The notes beneath the pieces are model-generated. The model was not told the origin of the DNA and made no database searches. It saw only the letters and a program-made list of their open reading frames with translations. From Arthrobacter crystallopoietes (GTDB taxonomy: Bacteria > Actinomycetota > Actinomycetes > Actinomycetales > Micrococcaceae), in NCBI RefSeq assembly GCF_017603825.1, contig NZ_CP072014.1, forward strand, positions 3,410,001-3,474,000: a stretch of 64,000 nt of DNA, written 5' to 3'. The position numbers and the translations under genes were made by a program. Each line of letters begins with the position of its first letter. The first letter of the stretch is position 1. This document shows positions 8,536-18,023 of the stretch, one piece after another.

Positions 8536-9140
8536 CTAGGAAAACAAAGGTGAGGTCCTTGCGGAAAGTGGAGTGAGGTTGGGTTCGAATCCAAGCGCGA
8601 CCATTCGGCGTTGGAGGCGTTTCCTGGCGCGTTCGGGGTTGGTTTTATCGAAGTGATCGACGCCGAGTTCGTCATAGGCGACTCCGTCGTGGAGCATGTT
8701 CCAAACTATTACGAGCAGCGTGCTTTGGAGAGCGACTACGGCACGCAGGGCGCCGGCGTGAGACCGAATGCGACGGTATTTCACGGCGAGATAGGTCGTT
8801 TTTGATCGGGACACGGCCAGCGCCGCTATTCCCAATGCGGCTTTGAGGTAGTGATCGCCGGGGCGGGTTTGAGTGGACTTGATCCGGCCAGCGGACTCGT
8901 TCTGGCTCGGACACACTCCCGCCCACGATGCCAGGTGGCCCGCAGTGTCAAAGATGTTCATGTCCACGCCGGCTTCGGCGATGATGACATTAGCGACATT
9001 CTTCGAAATCCCAGGGACAGTCATCAGCAGCTCCCGGTCTAAGGAAAAGGGTTCCATCACCCTATCAATGCGGGCGTCGAGTGCCGCGAGGGTCACCTCG
9101 ATCTGATCGATGCGGTCCAGATGCAACTGCACCATGAACG
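8536..9140 (-). pseudogene. IS110-family transposase, C-terminal fragment
   Basis: The frame encodes the C-terminal Transposase_20 half of an IS110/IS116/IS902 transposase: a helical QLHLDRIDQIEVTLAAL, then LLMTVPGISKNVANVIIAE, LASWAGVCPSQNESAGR, and GDHYLKAALGIAA. The Ser of the catalytic SAG motif (ESAGR) is kept. The N-terminal DEDD RuvC-like half is missing: full proteins are about 400 residues and only about 200 remain. IS110 elements lack terminal inverted repeats, so the ends cannot be fixed by eye. Non-functional without the DEDD half. Confidence 0.88.
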
Positions 9141-9142
9141 CG

Positions 9143-9289
9143 CTACGCGTGCTCAAGCCCCACGTATTCTTCGACGATCAACTGGGCCATCTTGAAGGTG
9201 CGGCCGATGAGATCCCGAGCGTACACGTTCCGTTCGGAGTAGTGAATGAGGTGAAGGGCACGCAGCGCGAGAGTCTTTCGGAATGACCA
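9143..9289 (-). pseudogene. 48-codon protein-like relic upstream of the IS110 fragment
   Basis: Between two stops the minus strand reads WSFRKTLALRALHLIHYSERN, then VYARDLIGRTFKMAQL and IVEEYVGLEHA. The composition is that of a real protein C-terminus, but I recognise no family and there is no start codon with a ribosome binding site. It may be the end of the gene that the IS110 element interrupted. Confidence 0.3.
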
Positions 9290-9520
9290 CTAGAAGCACA
9301 GAATCAGTGGCGTAGTTCCGGAGTCAAGAGCCGAACGAAGCCCGAGCCCTTGACCGCCCCACTTCGAGGAGGCCTGGATTTTGGCGAAAACAGGGGCGCG
9401 ATGGAATCAATTCGGTCTGGCGCTCATATCAGTCTTTTTGACCATGACTCCGCCCAAACGCTGATCCCTAATTGGGAACCTCTCGGGCGGCCTTACGGTC
9501 TAGGCCGGCAGGCGCAGCGG

Positions 9521-10915
9521 TCACGGTCCCTCAAGTAGTTCGGCGATGATGTCTAGGGCTTTGATGAGCTGAAGGTCGCTGGGGGCGCCGTAGCCGATGA
9601 CCAGGCCGTTCTCGGGCTCGCGGTCCGCGTAGTAGGCGTCCAGTGTGGCCATGCGGACTCCTCGGCGGAGGGCCTCATTGGCAAGTTGAAGGGCGTCCTT
9701 TCCTTGAAAGCGCAGGACCACGTGAAGTCCGCCGTCAAGGGCGGCAAGGCGAAGGTCTGCCCGGGCACCGAGGCGTTCCAGGAGCAGGGCCCTGCGGTGC
9801 GCGTACTCGCGTCGAGCCCTGGTGATGTGCCGTGCGAGGCCACCGGCTTGGATGTAGTGGGCCAGTGCCGATTGCATGATGCCGGGGACCGGTGTGTCCA
9901 GGTCTTCGCGCATGGCCTTAAGCGCGTGGCCCGATTCCCCGCGGACTACGAGGTAGCCGCACCGCAGCCAAGGGCTGAGGGACTTGGAAAATGTGCCCAG
10001 GAGCGCAACATCAGCTGTGGATGGGAGTGAAGCGACGGCGGGCAGCGGCATCCTGCTGTGGCGGAATTCGCTGTCATAGTCGTCTTCGAGGACGAGCACA
10101 GAATGTTTGGCTGCCCAGTTCAGAAGGCCCAGCCGTTCCTGGACAGGCATCCGGCCGCCGAGCGGGTACTGGTGGCTCGGGGTGATCAGCACGGCGTCCG
10201 GCAGCCGTTCAAGGGTGGCCAGCTGGGAGACTTTCAGTCCATCTTCATCGACGGTCACTGTTTCCAGGACGGCACCGGCAGCGGCCATGACCCGTCTTGC
10301 CGTTGGGTACCCCGGATCCTCGACGAGTATGCGTGGATGTTCTCTGCGGCTTCGGAGGGCGGCTACGGCCAGCTGCAGGGCGTCGCTCGTTCCTGCCGTA
10401 ATGATGACGTCATCTGGTTGGACGGCCAGTCCTCTGGATACGGCCAGGTGCCCGACGATTGCCTTTCGCAGGGTGTCGGTGCCAAGAGGTGGAGGCAGAT
10501 GCGTGGGTCCTTGCTCGGATACCGCCTTGCGCCAGGCGGTGTGCCACTCGCGGTTCTTGAACGGTATGCCCGAAGGACGTCCGGGCGTGAGATCGATTAT
10601 CGGCCTGCTGTCCTGCATGTGCGGGATCGGGGGTTTCTTAAGGACCGGGCGTTGAACGTCCGGGCGGATCACGACCCGGGTTCCACCGGCACCGTGGCTT
10701 TCGAGGAATCCCTCGCCGGCCAACTGCTCAAACGCCCGGACCACAACGCCGCGGGAAATGCCGAGCTCAGATGCCATTCTGCGTGTTGCCGGAAGCGTGT
10801 GGTCCGGCCGGATTACCCCGGCGAGGATGGCCTTGCGGAGTTGGTCGGCCAGCTGGGCAGCAAGTGGACCAGGACCGTTCCTGTCGAGTGTGAGCGGAAG
10901 CTCAGCCTCTCCCAA
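9521..10915 (-). CDS. MocR/PdxR-type GntR regulator with aminotransferase domain
   Basis: The product is about 464 residues. The N-terminal winged helix (PLAAQLADQLRKAILAGVI, then ELGISRGVVVRAFEQL) is followed by a fold-type I aminotransferase domain with TAGTSDALQLAVAAL, EDPGYPTARRV, LEDDYDSEFRH and the PLP-lysine segment GTFSKSLSP. MocR proteins sense PLP or amine compounds and usually control a divergent gene. The TTG at 10915 is preferred: GGGAGG sits 4 bases upstream, and a longer frame from 11011 would translate through the likely operator. It is divergent from a DapA-like lyase, its probable target. Confidence 0.85.
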   Translation of the reverse strand: MGEAELPLTLDRNGPGPLAAQLADQLRKAILAGVIRPDHTLPATRRMASELGISRGVVVRAFEQLAGEGFLESHGAGGTRVVIRPDVQRPVLKKPPIPHMQDSRPIIDLTPGRPSGIPFKNREWHTAWRKAVSEQGPTHLPPPLGTDTLRKAIVGHLAVSRGLAVQPDDVIITAGTSDALQLAVAALRSRREHPRILVEDPGYPTARRVMAAAGAVLETVTVDEDGLKVSQLATLERLPDAVLITPSHQYPLGGRMPVQERLGLLNWAAKHSVLVLEDDYDSEFRHSRMPLPAVASLPSTADVALLGTFSKSLSPWLRCGYLVVRGESGHALKAMREDLDTPVPGIMQSALAHYIQAGGLARHITRARREYAHRRALLLERLGARADLRLAALDGGLHVVLRFQGKDALQLANEALRRGVRMATLDAYYADREPENGLVIGYGAPSDLQLIKALDIIAELLEGP

Positions 10916-10938
10916 TGGACCTCCCAAATTGATCTTTC

Positions 10939-10960
10939 TTGGACCTAGTGTAGGACCAAT
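10939..10960. promoter_or_regulatory. Putative MocR operator in the divergent promoter
   Basis: The bases TTGGACC and TAGGACCAA form two GGACC words starting at 10941 and 10953, a 12-base period (GGTCC direct repeat on the other strand). MocR-family proteins are known to bind direct repeats of this kind between the regulator and its divergent target. The role is inferred from position and pattern. Confidence 0.5.
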
Positions 10961-11049
10961 CAGTTTGCCAGCATGGACAACCAGTATTAGATGTTCGTGC
11001 GGCTGCTCCACCTTTTTGACCAGCCCGCGGCCGGATGAAGGTAGGGCTT

Positions 11050-11934
11050 ATGTTTGACGGTCTTTGTGCTTTTCCCCTCACGCCGATTGTTGATGACCGT
11101 ATCGATGTGAAGGCCGTTGCTTTGTTAGTGTCGCGGGCTACGGGAGCTGGCGTGGACTCCCTTGGCGTGCTCGGCTCCACCGGGAACTACGCATACTTGT
11201 CCCGGGATGAACGCCATGCCGTCCTTGAGTCCGCTGTCGACGCCGCTGACGGGGTCCCGATCATTGCCGGGGTGGGGGCCGTGCGCACCCGTGATGTCCT
11301 TGCGCACGTTGAGGATGCTCAGGCCGCAGGGGCTTCAGGCTTGCTGCTGGCGCCGGTGTCGTACCAACGGCTGAATGAGGCAGAAGTGTTCAGCCTGTAC
11401 AAAGACGTCTCGTCGGCGTCTTCGGTACCACTCGTCGTTTACGACAACCCGGGCACCACCGGTTTCACTTTTTCGGATGAGCTGTATGCGCGCCTTGCCG
11501 ACATTCCGGCGATTGCCTCCATCAAAATCCCGCCTCCCCCTGAGCAGGCCTCTGCGCGCCTCGGGGAGTTACGTTCGCTGCTGCCGGAACGTACTTCGAT
11601 AGGTATCAGCGGTGACTGGGCTGCTGCTGAATCGCTGCTCGCCGGTTGTGACATTTGGTACTCGGTAATCGCAGGCGTGCTTCCCGGCACAGCTAAGGTG
11701 ATTACAGACCATGCCTTAGCCGGCCGTGGGGATCTGGCCTCGGAAGCGTCCATGAATCTCGAGCCAGTCTGGTCGCTTTTCCGCATGTACGGCAGCCTCC
11801 GCGTGACCGCTGCAATTGCAGAGGATCTTGGGCTGATTTCGTCGCCCAGCCTGCCGTTGCCGCTTCGCGGTCTGGACACCGAAGGCCGCTCGAAAGTCGC
11901 GGACGCAATCCGCCGGTGCCGGCTGGAGGCATGA
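11050..11934 (+). CDS. DapA/NanA-family lyase (dihydrodipicolinate synthase-like)
   Basis: This class I aldolase TIM barrel has 294 residues. It shows the GSTGNYAYLSRDER substrate loop, VPIIAGVGAVRTRD, the catalytic Tyr in LVVYDNPGTTG and the Schiff-base Lys in ASIKIPPP. The family covers DHDPS, N-acetylneuraminate lyase, 4-hydroxy-2-oxoglutarate aldolase and dehydratases. Being next to a MocR regulator rather than lysine genes argues for a catabolic role rather than the housekeeping DapA. The ATG at 11050 is chosen because an AAGG-rich site precedes it; an ATG at 11035 is in frame. An MFS gene follows 181 bases later. Confidence 0.82.
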   Translation: MFDGLCAFPLTPIVDDRIDVKAVALLVSRATGAGVDSLGVLGSTGNYAYLSRDERHAVLESAVDAADGVPIIAGVGAVRTRDVLAHVEDAQAAGASGLLLAPVSYQRLNEAEVFSLYKDVSSASSVPLVVYDNPGTTGFTFSDELYARLADIPAIASIKIPPPPEQASARLGELRSLLPERTSIGISGDWAAAESLLAGCDIWYSVIAGVLPGTAKVITDHALAGRGDLASEASMNLEPVWSLFRMYGSLRVTAAIAEDLGLISSPSLPLPLRGLDTEGRSKVADAIRRCRLEA

Positions 11935-12115
11935 ACCAAACGCTTCCTGCCGGACCGCAGCAGACTTTTGGTCCGACGGCTGTACCGGCCCGAAGAGCTC
12001 TCACGGTGCGACAGCCACGGGCCCGATTCCCCACCGCTGCGGCCTGGCCTGGCATGGCCTGGATGAAGGCTGAGAAGGATTTATTGATGAATGTGATCGT
12101 TTGGGAGAAGGCCGG

Positions 12116-13336
12116 ATGAGTCTTCTAGGTCGCAGGGTCCCTCCCCGCCCGTCCAGTCAAGGCGACGACGTGCGCGGCGGGCTCGCCCGTTATGTCGTCG
12201 CAGCCACCCTGGCCCGCACCGCGGACGGAGGCGCGGTGGTTGCCATCGTTCTTCTCGTTGCGACGAGTGGGGCACCAGGATGGTTGGCTGGCCTTCTTGG
12301 TGCCTGCATTACCGCGCCACATCTGCTCGGCCCCCTCGTTGCCAGATGCCTTGATACAGCCCGCGACGGCCGTACCGTGATTGCGCTGGCCTGCATGGCC
12401 CACGGAGCGACTCTCGCGGCAGCTGTACTGCTATATCCGGTGACCTGGTCTGCCATCACGGGAGTGCTGCTGGTTGCTTCTGGACTAGTTGGTCCGTTGC
12501 TAACCGGGGGTATCAGCAGCCGGCTGCCAGCCATAGCGAAACCGGAAAGATCCAGCCAGCGCCGCGCCCAGGGCTGGGACGTGGCCACGTACGGTATTGG
12601 TGGCACGATCGGCCCCTCCCTTGTTGCCGCAGTTTCGGCATGGTCGAGTCCGGCGATGGCAGCGCTGATCCTGGCCGCGGCCACGTTTGTCGCGGCAGCA
12701 GCAATCAGGCTCCTGCCATATTCCCCGCCTGCTGCTGCAGCCTCGGATGTCCCCCAACCGGGACGGACACTGGTCATGATGTTCACGACGGGTCCCTTGC
12801 GCCGAACACTCTATATGACGGTTGTTGTCGCCTTATCTGTTGCGGTGCTGCCGATCACGGCCGTAGCCTCCACGGACGATCTTGCCGTCGAACCCGCTGC
12901 AGCAGGCATCCTTGCCGCTGTCTATGGACTAGGCGGTTTAGCCGGTTCAGCAGGCGTGATGCTCCGGCCAATGCGAGCCGACGCCGACCGACTGATGACG
13001 TGGCTGGCGGCCGCGGTAGGTATAACCCTAGCCGGAGCGGCATTTGCAGGAAGCTTCCCTGCCGCACTCATGACCTACGCGCTGGCCGGGATCATGAACT
13101 CGTGCTTCTTCGCCGCAACCCTGGCCGCCCGCAGCGAATACGCACCGCCAGAGGCACGAGGCCAAGTGTTCGTGTGGGTCGGAGCCCTGAAGATTACCGC
13201 CGGCTCGGCAGGAACAGCGTTAGCCGGTGCCGCGGTTGCGCACGCCACCCAGCTGCCGTTGTTCCTGGCAGTGGCCATCATCACTGCCGTCGTGGGCGCC
13301 TCGGTCATGGACCGAGGGGCAAGCGCAAAGATATGA
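12116..13336 (+). CDS. MFS transporter
   Basis: The 406-residue protein is strongly hydrophobic, with about twelve membrane segments and a short basic cytosolic N-terminus. The segment after the second helix, [19 protein letters not shown], fits the MFS loop 2-3 region. Sequence does not give the substrate; the style is that of small drug/efflux-type MFS members. GGGAGAAGGCC precedes the ATG at 12116. It follows the DapA-like gene on the same strand and may share its regulation, although the gap leaves room for its own promoter. Confidence 0.8.
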   Translation: MSLLGRRVPPRPSSQGDDVRGGLARYVVAATLARTADGGAVVAIVLLVATSGAPGWLAGLLGACITAPHLLGPLVARCLDTARDGRTVIALACMAHGATLAAAVLLYPVTWSAITGVLLVASGLVGPLLTGGISSRLPAIAKPERSSQRRAQGWDVATYGIGGTIGPSLVAAVSAWSSPAMAALILAAATFVAAAAIRLLPYSPPAAAASDVPQPGRTLVMMFTTGPLRRTLYMTVVVALSVAVLPITAVASTDDLAVEPAAAGILAAVYGLGGLAGSAGVMLRPMRADADRLMTWLAAAVGITLAGAAFAGSFPAALMTYALAGIMNSCFFAATLAARSEYAPPEARGQVFVWVGALKITAGSAGTALAGAAVAHATQLPLFLAVAIITAVVGASVMDRGASAKI

Positions 13337-13649
13337 TCCCGACCCGCTCAACACCGCGGGCTGTTCGAAGGGTTGTCATGCTCGAAAGCGATGTCCTCTG
13401 TCTTCGGAGCCTGCTGCTTGGCTGGCTTACTTTGTCGGGGCGGATCAGCATGATGGAGGCTCCGTTGCGGGCGGCATCGAAGCGGGCCTGAACGTCGGCC
13501 CAGTTGACGATGTTCCAGAAGGCCTTGACATAGTCGGCCTTGACGTTGACGTAGTCCAGGTAGAACGCGTGCTCCCACATGTCGAGCATCAGCAGCGGGA
13601 TGGTGCCGAAAGAGATGTTGCCCTGCTGATCGTAGAACTGCTCGATGCA
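13305..13649 (-). pseudogene. sodA: 3' fragment of an Fe/Mn superoxide dismutase gene
   Basis: About 61 residues at 13467-13649 match the C-terminal end of Mn/Fe superoxide dismutase: [19 protein letters not shown], then the metal-ligand motif [11 protein letters not shown], then [16 protein letters not shown]. Two of the four metal ligands (Asp and His of DMWEHAF) are kept. Everything N-terminal of this is absent and replaced by unrelated sequence ([15 protein letters not shown]). The frame continues to 13305 beyond the usual SOD end. It cannot form an enzyme; an intact sod must lie elsewhere if the cell has one. Confidence 0.85.
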
Positions 13650-13822
13650 GCGGGTCGGACAGGTTTCTTCAAAACAGGCGAACATGTGATCCCTTCGGCC
13701 GGAGGGTTCGCGGAAGCCCAGCAGCTCCACACACTTGAACACGGCCATGCGCAGGTAAGTAACGCGAGCAAAGATTTCCAAGGTCGGGTTTCGTTCGGGA
13801 GGCTCCCAGATGAGGGTGATTG

Positions 13823-13904
13823 TGCCCGACGTGAACGCGAGGTAGCCCATCGGCAGCAGCCAGAGGCCGAAGAAGACTTGCGCGAGGAGGAAACCCCGAG
13901 TGCT
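13823..13904 (-). pseudogene. DUF4386 C-terminal scrap
   Basis: The minus strand encodes [20 protein letters not shown] followed by YLAFTSG, the late membrane-helix signature of DUF4386 proteins. It has no start and is followed by unrelated residues. An intact DUF4386 gene lies 3.3 kb away at 17184 on the other strand, so this may be the remains of a second copy. Confidence 0.6.
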
Positions 13905-13953
13905 GCGGATCTCCGTCGCGGTAGCCGTACACTGGCCGTGAGGGGAGGCGATC

Positions 13954-16695
13954 ATGGCTGGCACACTTCTCGATGCCAAGCTCCGCGTCCCCAGGCGGCG
14001 ACGCGGTCTGACAGCGCGTCCGAGACTGAGCCGGCGACTGAGCCGTGGAGCGGAGTCTGCGTTGACACTCGTGTCGGCTCCGGCCGGGTTCGGCAAGACG
14101 ACGATGCTGACCGAGTGGCTGGCATCCGTTTCCGCTGATGGAAGGTCGGCGGCGTGGCTCTCCCTCGACAAGCGTGACAACGATCCCGCCCTGTTCTGGA
14201 CGTACTTCGTCACGGCGCTGAAGACGGCGTCCAACGGGGCCGGCGCCGCTGCGCTCTCGCTCCTGCAGTCGGCTCAGCCGCCCATCGAAGCGGTGCTTGC
14301 CACTTTGCTCAATGACCTCCACGCCATAGCGAAGGATGTCGTCCTGGTCCTCGATGACTACCATGTCATCGAGGCACGCGACATACAGGACGGGGTCGCC
14401 TTCCTGCTGGAGCATCTGCCTCCGCATGTGCATCTGGTGATCGCCAGCCGGGCCGACCCGGCGTTGCCGCTGGCGCGCTTGCGGGCACGGGGCGAGCTCG
14501 TGGAGATCCGCGCCGCGGACCTGCGATTCGCTGCGGACGAGGCGGCGGCTTACCTCAACGGAGCCATGGGACTGGCATTGACGGCCCGGGATGTAGCAGT
14601 GCTGGAAGGCCGCACCGAAGGGTGGATCGCGGCGCTCCAGCTCGCGGCGCTTTCGATGCAGGGTCGGGAAGACATCGCCGGGTTCATCGCAGGCTTTGCC
14701 GGGGACGACCGGTACATCGTCGACTACTTGGCCGAGGAGGTCCTGCAGCGCCAGCCAGAGGATGTCCAACGCTTCCTGCTCCAAACCTCCATCCTGGACC
14801 GGCTCACCGGGCCACTGTGCGATGTCGTCACTGGGCAGGACAGTGGCAAGGTCAGGCTGGCGGCACTGGAGCGAGGGAACCTGTTTCTGGTCCCGCTTGA
14901 CGACCGCCGTCAGTGGTATCGCTATCACCAGCTTTTTGCGGACGTTCTCCAGGCGCGCCTGCTGGACGAGCGCGGCGAAGAGCTCCCGGGTCTGCACCGG
15001 CGGGCAAGCGCCTGGTACGAACAGAACGATGAGGCGTACGATGCGATCCGCCATGCCTTGGCCGCGAAGGATTTCGAGCGGGCGGCGGACCTCGTCGAGC
15101 TAGCGGTTCCCGCCATTCGCAGGAACCGGCAGGAGGCCGTGCTGCGCGGCTGGTTGAAGGTGCTCCCCGACGAGGTGGTCCGCGTCAGGCCTGTGCTCGG
15201 CGTGGGACTGGTCGGCGCGTTGCTCGTGAGCGGAGATGTCGAGGGAGTCGAAGGCCGGTTGCAGGAAGTCGAACAGTGGCTGAATTCACCGACAGATACG
15301 AGCAAGGAAATCCATGCCCGATCAACGGAAATGGTCGTAGCCGACGACGAGGAATTTCGCCGCCTTCCCGAGACGGTCGAAGTGTACCGGGCCGCGCTGG
15401 CGCTGGGCCGGGGCGACGGGCCCGGGACCGTGAGCCACGTCCGGCGGGCGCTTGATCTTGCGCCTGAGGAGGACCACCTTGGCCGTGCCGCGGCATCCGG
15501 TTTGCTCGGACTCGCCTACTGGGGGGCTGGGGAGCTCGAGGCGGCCCATCGGGCGTACGCCGAATGCATGGCCGGCCTGCACCGTGCCGGGCACCTCGCC
15601 GACACCTTCGGATGCGCGATCGCCTTGGCGGACATACGGCTTGTACAGGGGCGTCCCCACGACGCCATGCGCACCTACGAACAGGCCCTGGAAAATGCGC
15701 CTGGGCAGCGCGGACCGGATGTTCTGCGCGGGGCAGCCGACATGCATGTGGGCATGAGCGGGATCTGGCGGGAGCGCGGCGACCTGCAGAGCGCAACCCG
15801 ACACTTACTGCGCAGCCAGGAGCTGGGTCCCCTCGGCGAGCTGCCGCAAAACTTGTATCGCTGGCGGGCCGCCATGGCCCGGATCCGCGAGATGGAAGGA
15901 GACCTGGCCGGGGCGCTTGACCTCTTGGATGAAGCGGAGCGACTCTACGTGAGCGATTACTTCCCCAACGTACGGCCGGTGCCGGCTTTGAGGGCACGGA
16001 TCTGGATCGCGCAAGGACGGCTGGGTGAAGCGCACGGCTGGGTGCGAGAGCAGGCCCTGTCGGCGGACGATGACCTCAGTTACCTTCGCGAGTTCGAGCA
16101 CATCACTCTTGCCAGGGTGATCCTCGCCCGGTACACGACAGAGCGCTCAATGCCCTCCCTTCACGAGGCAATCCGACTGCTGGGGCGCCTTCAGCGAACG
16201 GCAGAAGATGGAGGCAGAACGGGAAGCGTCATCGAGATCCTCGTGCTTCAGGCGATCGCCGGCCAGATGCGAGGCGACATCCCCGCGGCGCTTGCATCGC
16301 TCCATCAAGCCGTAGCACTGGCCGAGCCGGAGGGCTACGTTCGAATCTTCGCCGACGAGGGCGCACCGATGGCATCACTGCTGAGAGCGGCTGTGAAACA
16401 ACGTACAGCCCCGGGCTACCTCCGCCGACTCCTGGCGGCCATGAACAACACCGAAAACACCGCACCCGCCAACCACGGCCTGATCGAGCCACTGAGTGAA
16501 CGCGAGCTCAATGTACTCCAGCTGCTCGCAACGGACCTCGACGGCCCGAACATCGCTCGCGAGCTCATGGTGTCCCTGAACACGGTTCGGACCCACACCC
16601 GGCACATCTACGCCAAGCTCGGCGTGAACAACCGCCGGGCAGCGGTGCGCCAGGCCGAGGAACTCGACCTGTTGTCCCGACCCAGCGGCCGCTAG
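13954..16695 (+). CDS. MalT-type LuxR-family transcriptional activator (STAND ATPase)
   Basis: The 913-residue protein has the MalT/AlkS layout. An N-terminal P-loop NTPase carries Walker [10 protein letters not shown] (about residue 45) and Walker [13 protein letters not shown] winged-helix and TPR-like helical sensor region spans about 300-800, and a C-terminal LuxR helix-turn-helix follows ([16 protein letters not shown], then [19 protein letters not shown]). Such proteins oligomerise on binding an inducer and ATP, then activate neighbouring promoters. The inducer is unknown. GAGGGGAGGCG precedes the ATG. Three small and membrane-protein genes follow on the same strand and are the likely targets. 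Confidence 0.9.
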   Translation: MAGTLLDAKLRVPRRRRGLTARPRLSRRLSRGAESALTLVSAPAGFGKTTMLTEWLASVSADGRSAAWLSLDKRDNDPALFWTYFVTALKTASNGAGAAALSLLQSAQPPIEAVLATLLNDLHAIAKDVVLVLDDYHVIEARDIQDGVAFLLEHLPPHVHLVIASRADPALPLARLRARGELVEIRAADLRFAADEAAAYLNGAMGLALTARDVAVLEGRTEGWIAALQLAALSMQGREDIAGFIAGFAGDDRYIVDYLAEEVLQRQPEDVQRFLLQTSILDRLTGPLCDVVTGQDSGKVRLAALERGNLFLVPLDDRRQWYRYHQLFADVLQARLLDERGEELPGLHRRASAWYEQNDEAYDAIRHALAAKDFERAADLVELAVPAIRRNRQEAVLRGWLKVLPDEVVRVRPVLGVGLVGALLVSGDVEGVEGRLQEVEQWLNSPTDTSKEIHARSTEMVVADDEEFRRLPETVEVYRAALALGRGDGPGTVSHVRRALDLAPEEDHLGRAAASGLLGLAYWGAGELEAAHRAYAECMAGLHRAGHLADTFGCAIALADIRLVQGRPHDAMRTYEQALENAPGQRGPDVLRGAADMHVGMSGIWRERGDLQSATRHLLRSQELGPLGELPQNLYRWRAAMARIREMEGDLAGALDLLDEAERLYVSDYFPNVRPVPALRARIWIAQGRLGEAHGWVREQALSADDDLSYLREFEHITLARVILARYTTERSMPSLHEAIRLLGRLQRTAEDGGRTGSVIEILVLQAIAGQMRGDIPAALASLHQAVALAEPEGYVRIFADEGAPMASLLRAAVKQRTAPGYLRRLLAAMNNTENTAPANHGLIEPLSERELNVLQLLATDLDGPNIARELMVSLNTVRTHTRHIYAKLGVNNRRAAVRQAEELDLLSRPSGR

Positions 16696-16877
16696 CCCGT
16701 GCCGCCGCCCCGCACGGCCGGGGAACACCGCGACAAGGCCCGGTGAATAAATCACCACGCTAATCATCATGTGTGATGACGCGCGGTCATCAGGTCTCCT
16801 TCTACCGTTCGATCAGGACAACGAACAGTCGAAACGCCGGCTGAGGTTCATCCAGACGGGCAAGCGAAAGGAGCGCC

Positions 16878-17144
16878 GTGAACGAAATACCCACCGGCCA
16901 TCACCACAACCCCGGATGGTACGAGATCCGCCTCGAAGGCCGCCTGGATTCCCGGTGGGCAGCCTGGTTCGACGTACCGAGCCTCACGAACGAGAGCGAC
17001 GGCACCACAGTCATCCGTGCTCATGTAGCCGATCAGGCCGCCCTGCATGGTCTGCTCCAGAAAGTGCGCGATATCGGCCTACCGCTGGTTTCCGTCACTC
17101 AGGTTGCGCACGACAAGCCCGAGCCCACCGCAGAGCCCCGATAA
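16878..17144 (+). CDS. Small conserved-looking protein of unknown function
   Basis: The 88-residue product begins with a GTG start placed behind an excellent GAAAGGAG site. It reads GWYEIRLEGRLDSRWAAWFD and later LHGLLQKVRDIGLPLVSVTQ, a compact alpha/beta pattern with no membrane segment. Small proteins of this type accompany DUF4386 genes in actinobacteria, as here (40-base gap), so the two are probably co-transcribed. Function unknown. Confidence 0.75.
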   Translation: MNEIPTGHHHNPGWYEIRLEGRLDSRWAAWFDVPSLTNESDGTTVIRAHVADQAALHGLLQKVRDIGLPLVSVTQVAHDKPEPTAEPR

Positions 17145-17183
17145 CTCATCATTCACAAAGTATTGCCGAAGGAGAACGACACC

Positions 17184-17936
17184 ATGACCAGCACCCAACC
17201 CGGAGCAGCAACGAAACGAGTCCCGATGAACCCGCTGCGAAAGACCGCGCTGGTTTCGGGCGTGCTCTATCTGATCACCTTTATCTCCATCCCGACACTC
17301 GCTCTCTACGGTCCGGTGCGCACCGACCCCAACTACATCGCCGGCCCAGGCCCGGACACCGCCGTCATCGTCGGCGGCGTCCTTGAGATCATCGTGGCCC
17401 TTGCCTGCATTGGCACTGGCGTCGCGCTGTACCCGGTGGTCAAGAGGCAGAACGAAGGGGTCGCGCTGGGCTTCGTCAGCGTGCGGGTACTGGAGGCCGC
17501 CACGATCTTCGCCGGTGTCGTGGCCCTCCTCGCCATTGTGACCCTGCGGCAGGCCGGAGCCGGACAAGATGCGCTGATCACCGGGCAGGCATTGCTCTCC
17601 CTGCACACCTGGACTACGCTCCTCGGGCAGGGCTTCCTCCCGGCCGCGAACGCCCTGCTGCTGGGCTCCCTGATGTACAAGTCACGACTCGTGCCGCGGA
17701 TTCTTCCCGTACTGGGATTTATCGGAGCGCCCCTGCTCGTCGCTTCCGTTGCCGGCACGCTGTTCGGCCTCTGGGGACCGGTGTCCGTACTGTCCGGAAT
17801 CGGCGCACTCCTGCTCGCGCTCTGGGAATTTTCGCTGGGCATTTGGCTGGTCGCCAAAGGATTTAGGCCCAGTCCCATCACGACAGGAATGGCGGCTGCC
17901 GCCACACCGACCACCCATCATGACGTTCCCGCCTAA
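17184..17936 (+). CDS. DUF4386 family membrane protein
   Basis: The 250-residue protein has about six to seven hydrophobic segments. It shows the DUF4386 order: KTALVSGVLYLITFI, an extracellular loop with a GPDTAVIVGGVLEII helix, RVLEAATIFAGVVALL, LLGQGFLPAANALLLGSLMY, and a final EFSLGIWLVAKGF. The family is found in many bacteria and has no established function. GAAGGAGAACG lies before the ATG at 17184. It follows the 88-residue gene and the MalT-type regulator, so regulated co-expression is inferred. Confidence 0.88.
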   Translation: MTSTQPGAATKRVPMNPLRKTALVSGVLYLITFISIPTLALYGPVRTDPNYIAGPGPDTAVIVGGVLEIIVALACIGTGVALYPVVKRQNEGVALGFVSVRVLEAATIFAGVVALLAIVTLRQAGAGQDALITGQALLSLHTWTTLLGQGFLPAANALLLGSLMYKSRLVPRILPVLGFIGAPLLVASVAGTLFGLWGPVSVLSGIGALLLALWEFSLGIWLVAKGFRPSPITTGMAAAATPTTHHDVPA

Positions 17937-18023
17937 TCATCGAAACACCCGCATCCCGACATTTACCGGAACCAAAAGGGTACTTCCGCATCCAATAAGG
18001 GCAGGACGTGTCCTGGTCAAGAA

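Noticed and set aside
8055-8675. 206-codon minus-strand frame
   Set aside because: It runs through the palindrome and tandem repeats and into the antisense-frame side of the IS110 relic; no protein-like pattern or ribosome binding site.
11035-11934. Calling the DapA-like gene the lysine-pathway dapA
   Set aside because: Its divergent MocR regulator and lack of lysine-pathway neighbours argue for a catabolic family member; the family cannot be split by eye.
13669-15054. 461-codon minus-strand frame opposite the MalT-type regulator
   Set aside because: The plus-strand frame has Walker motifs and family structure; the minus-strand frame is a high-GC shadow.
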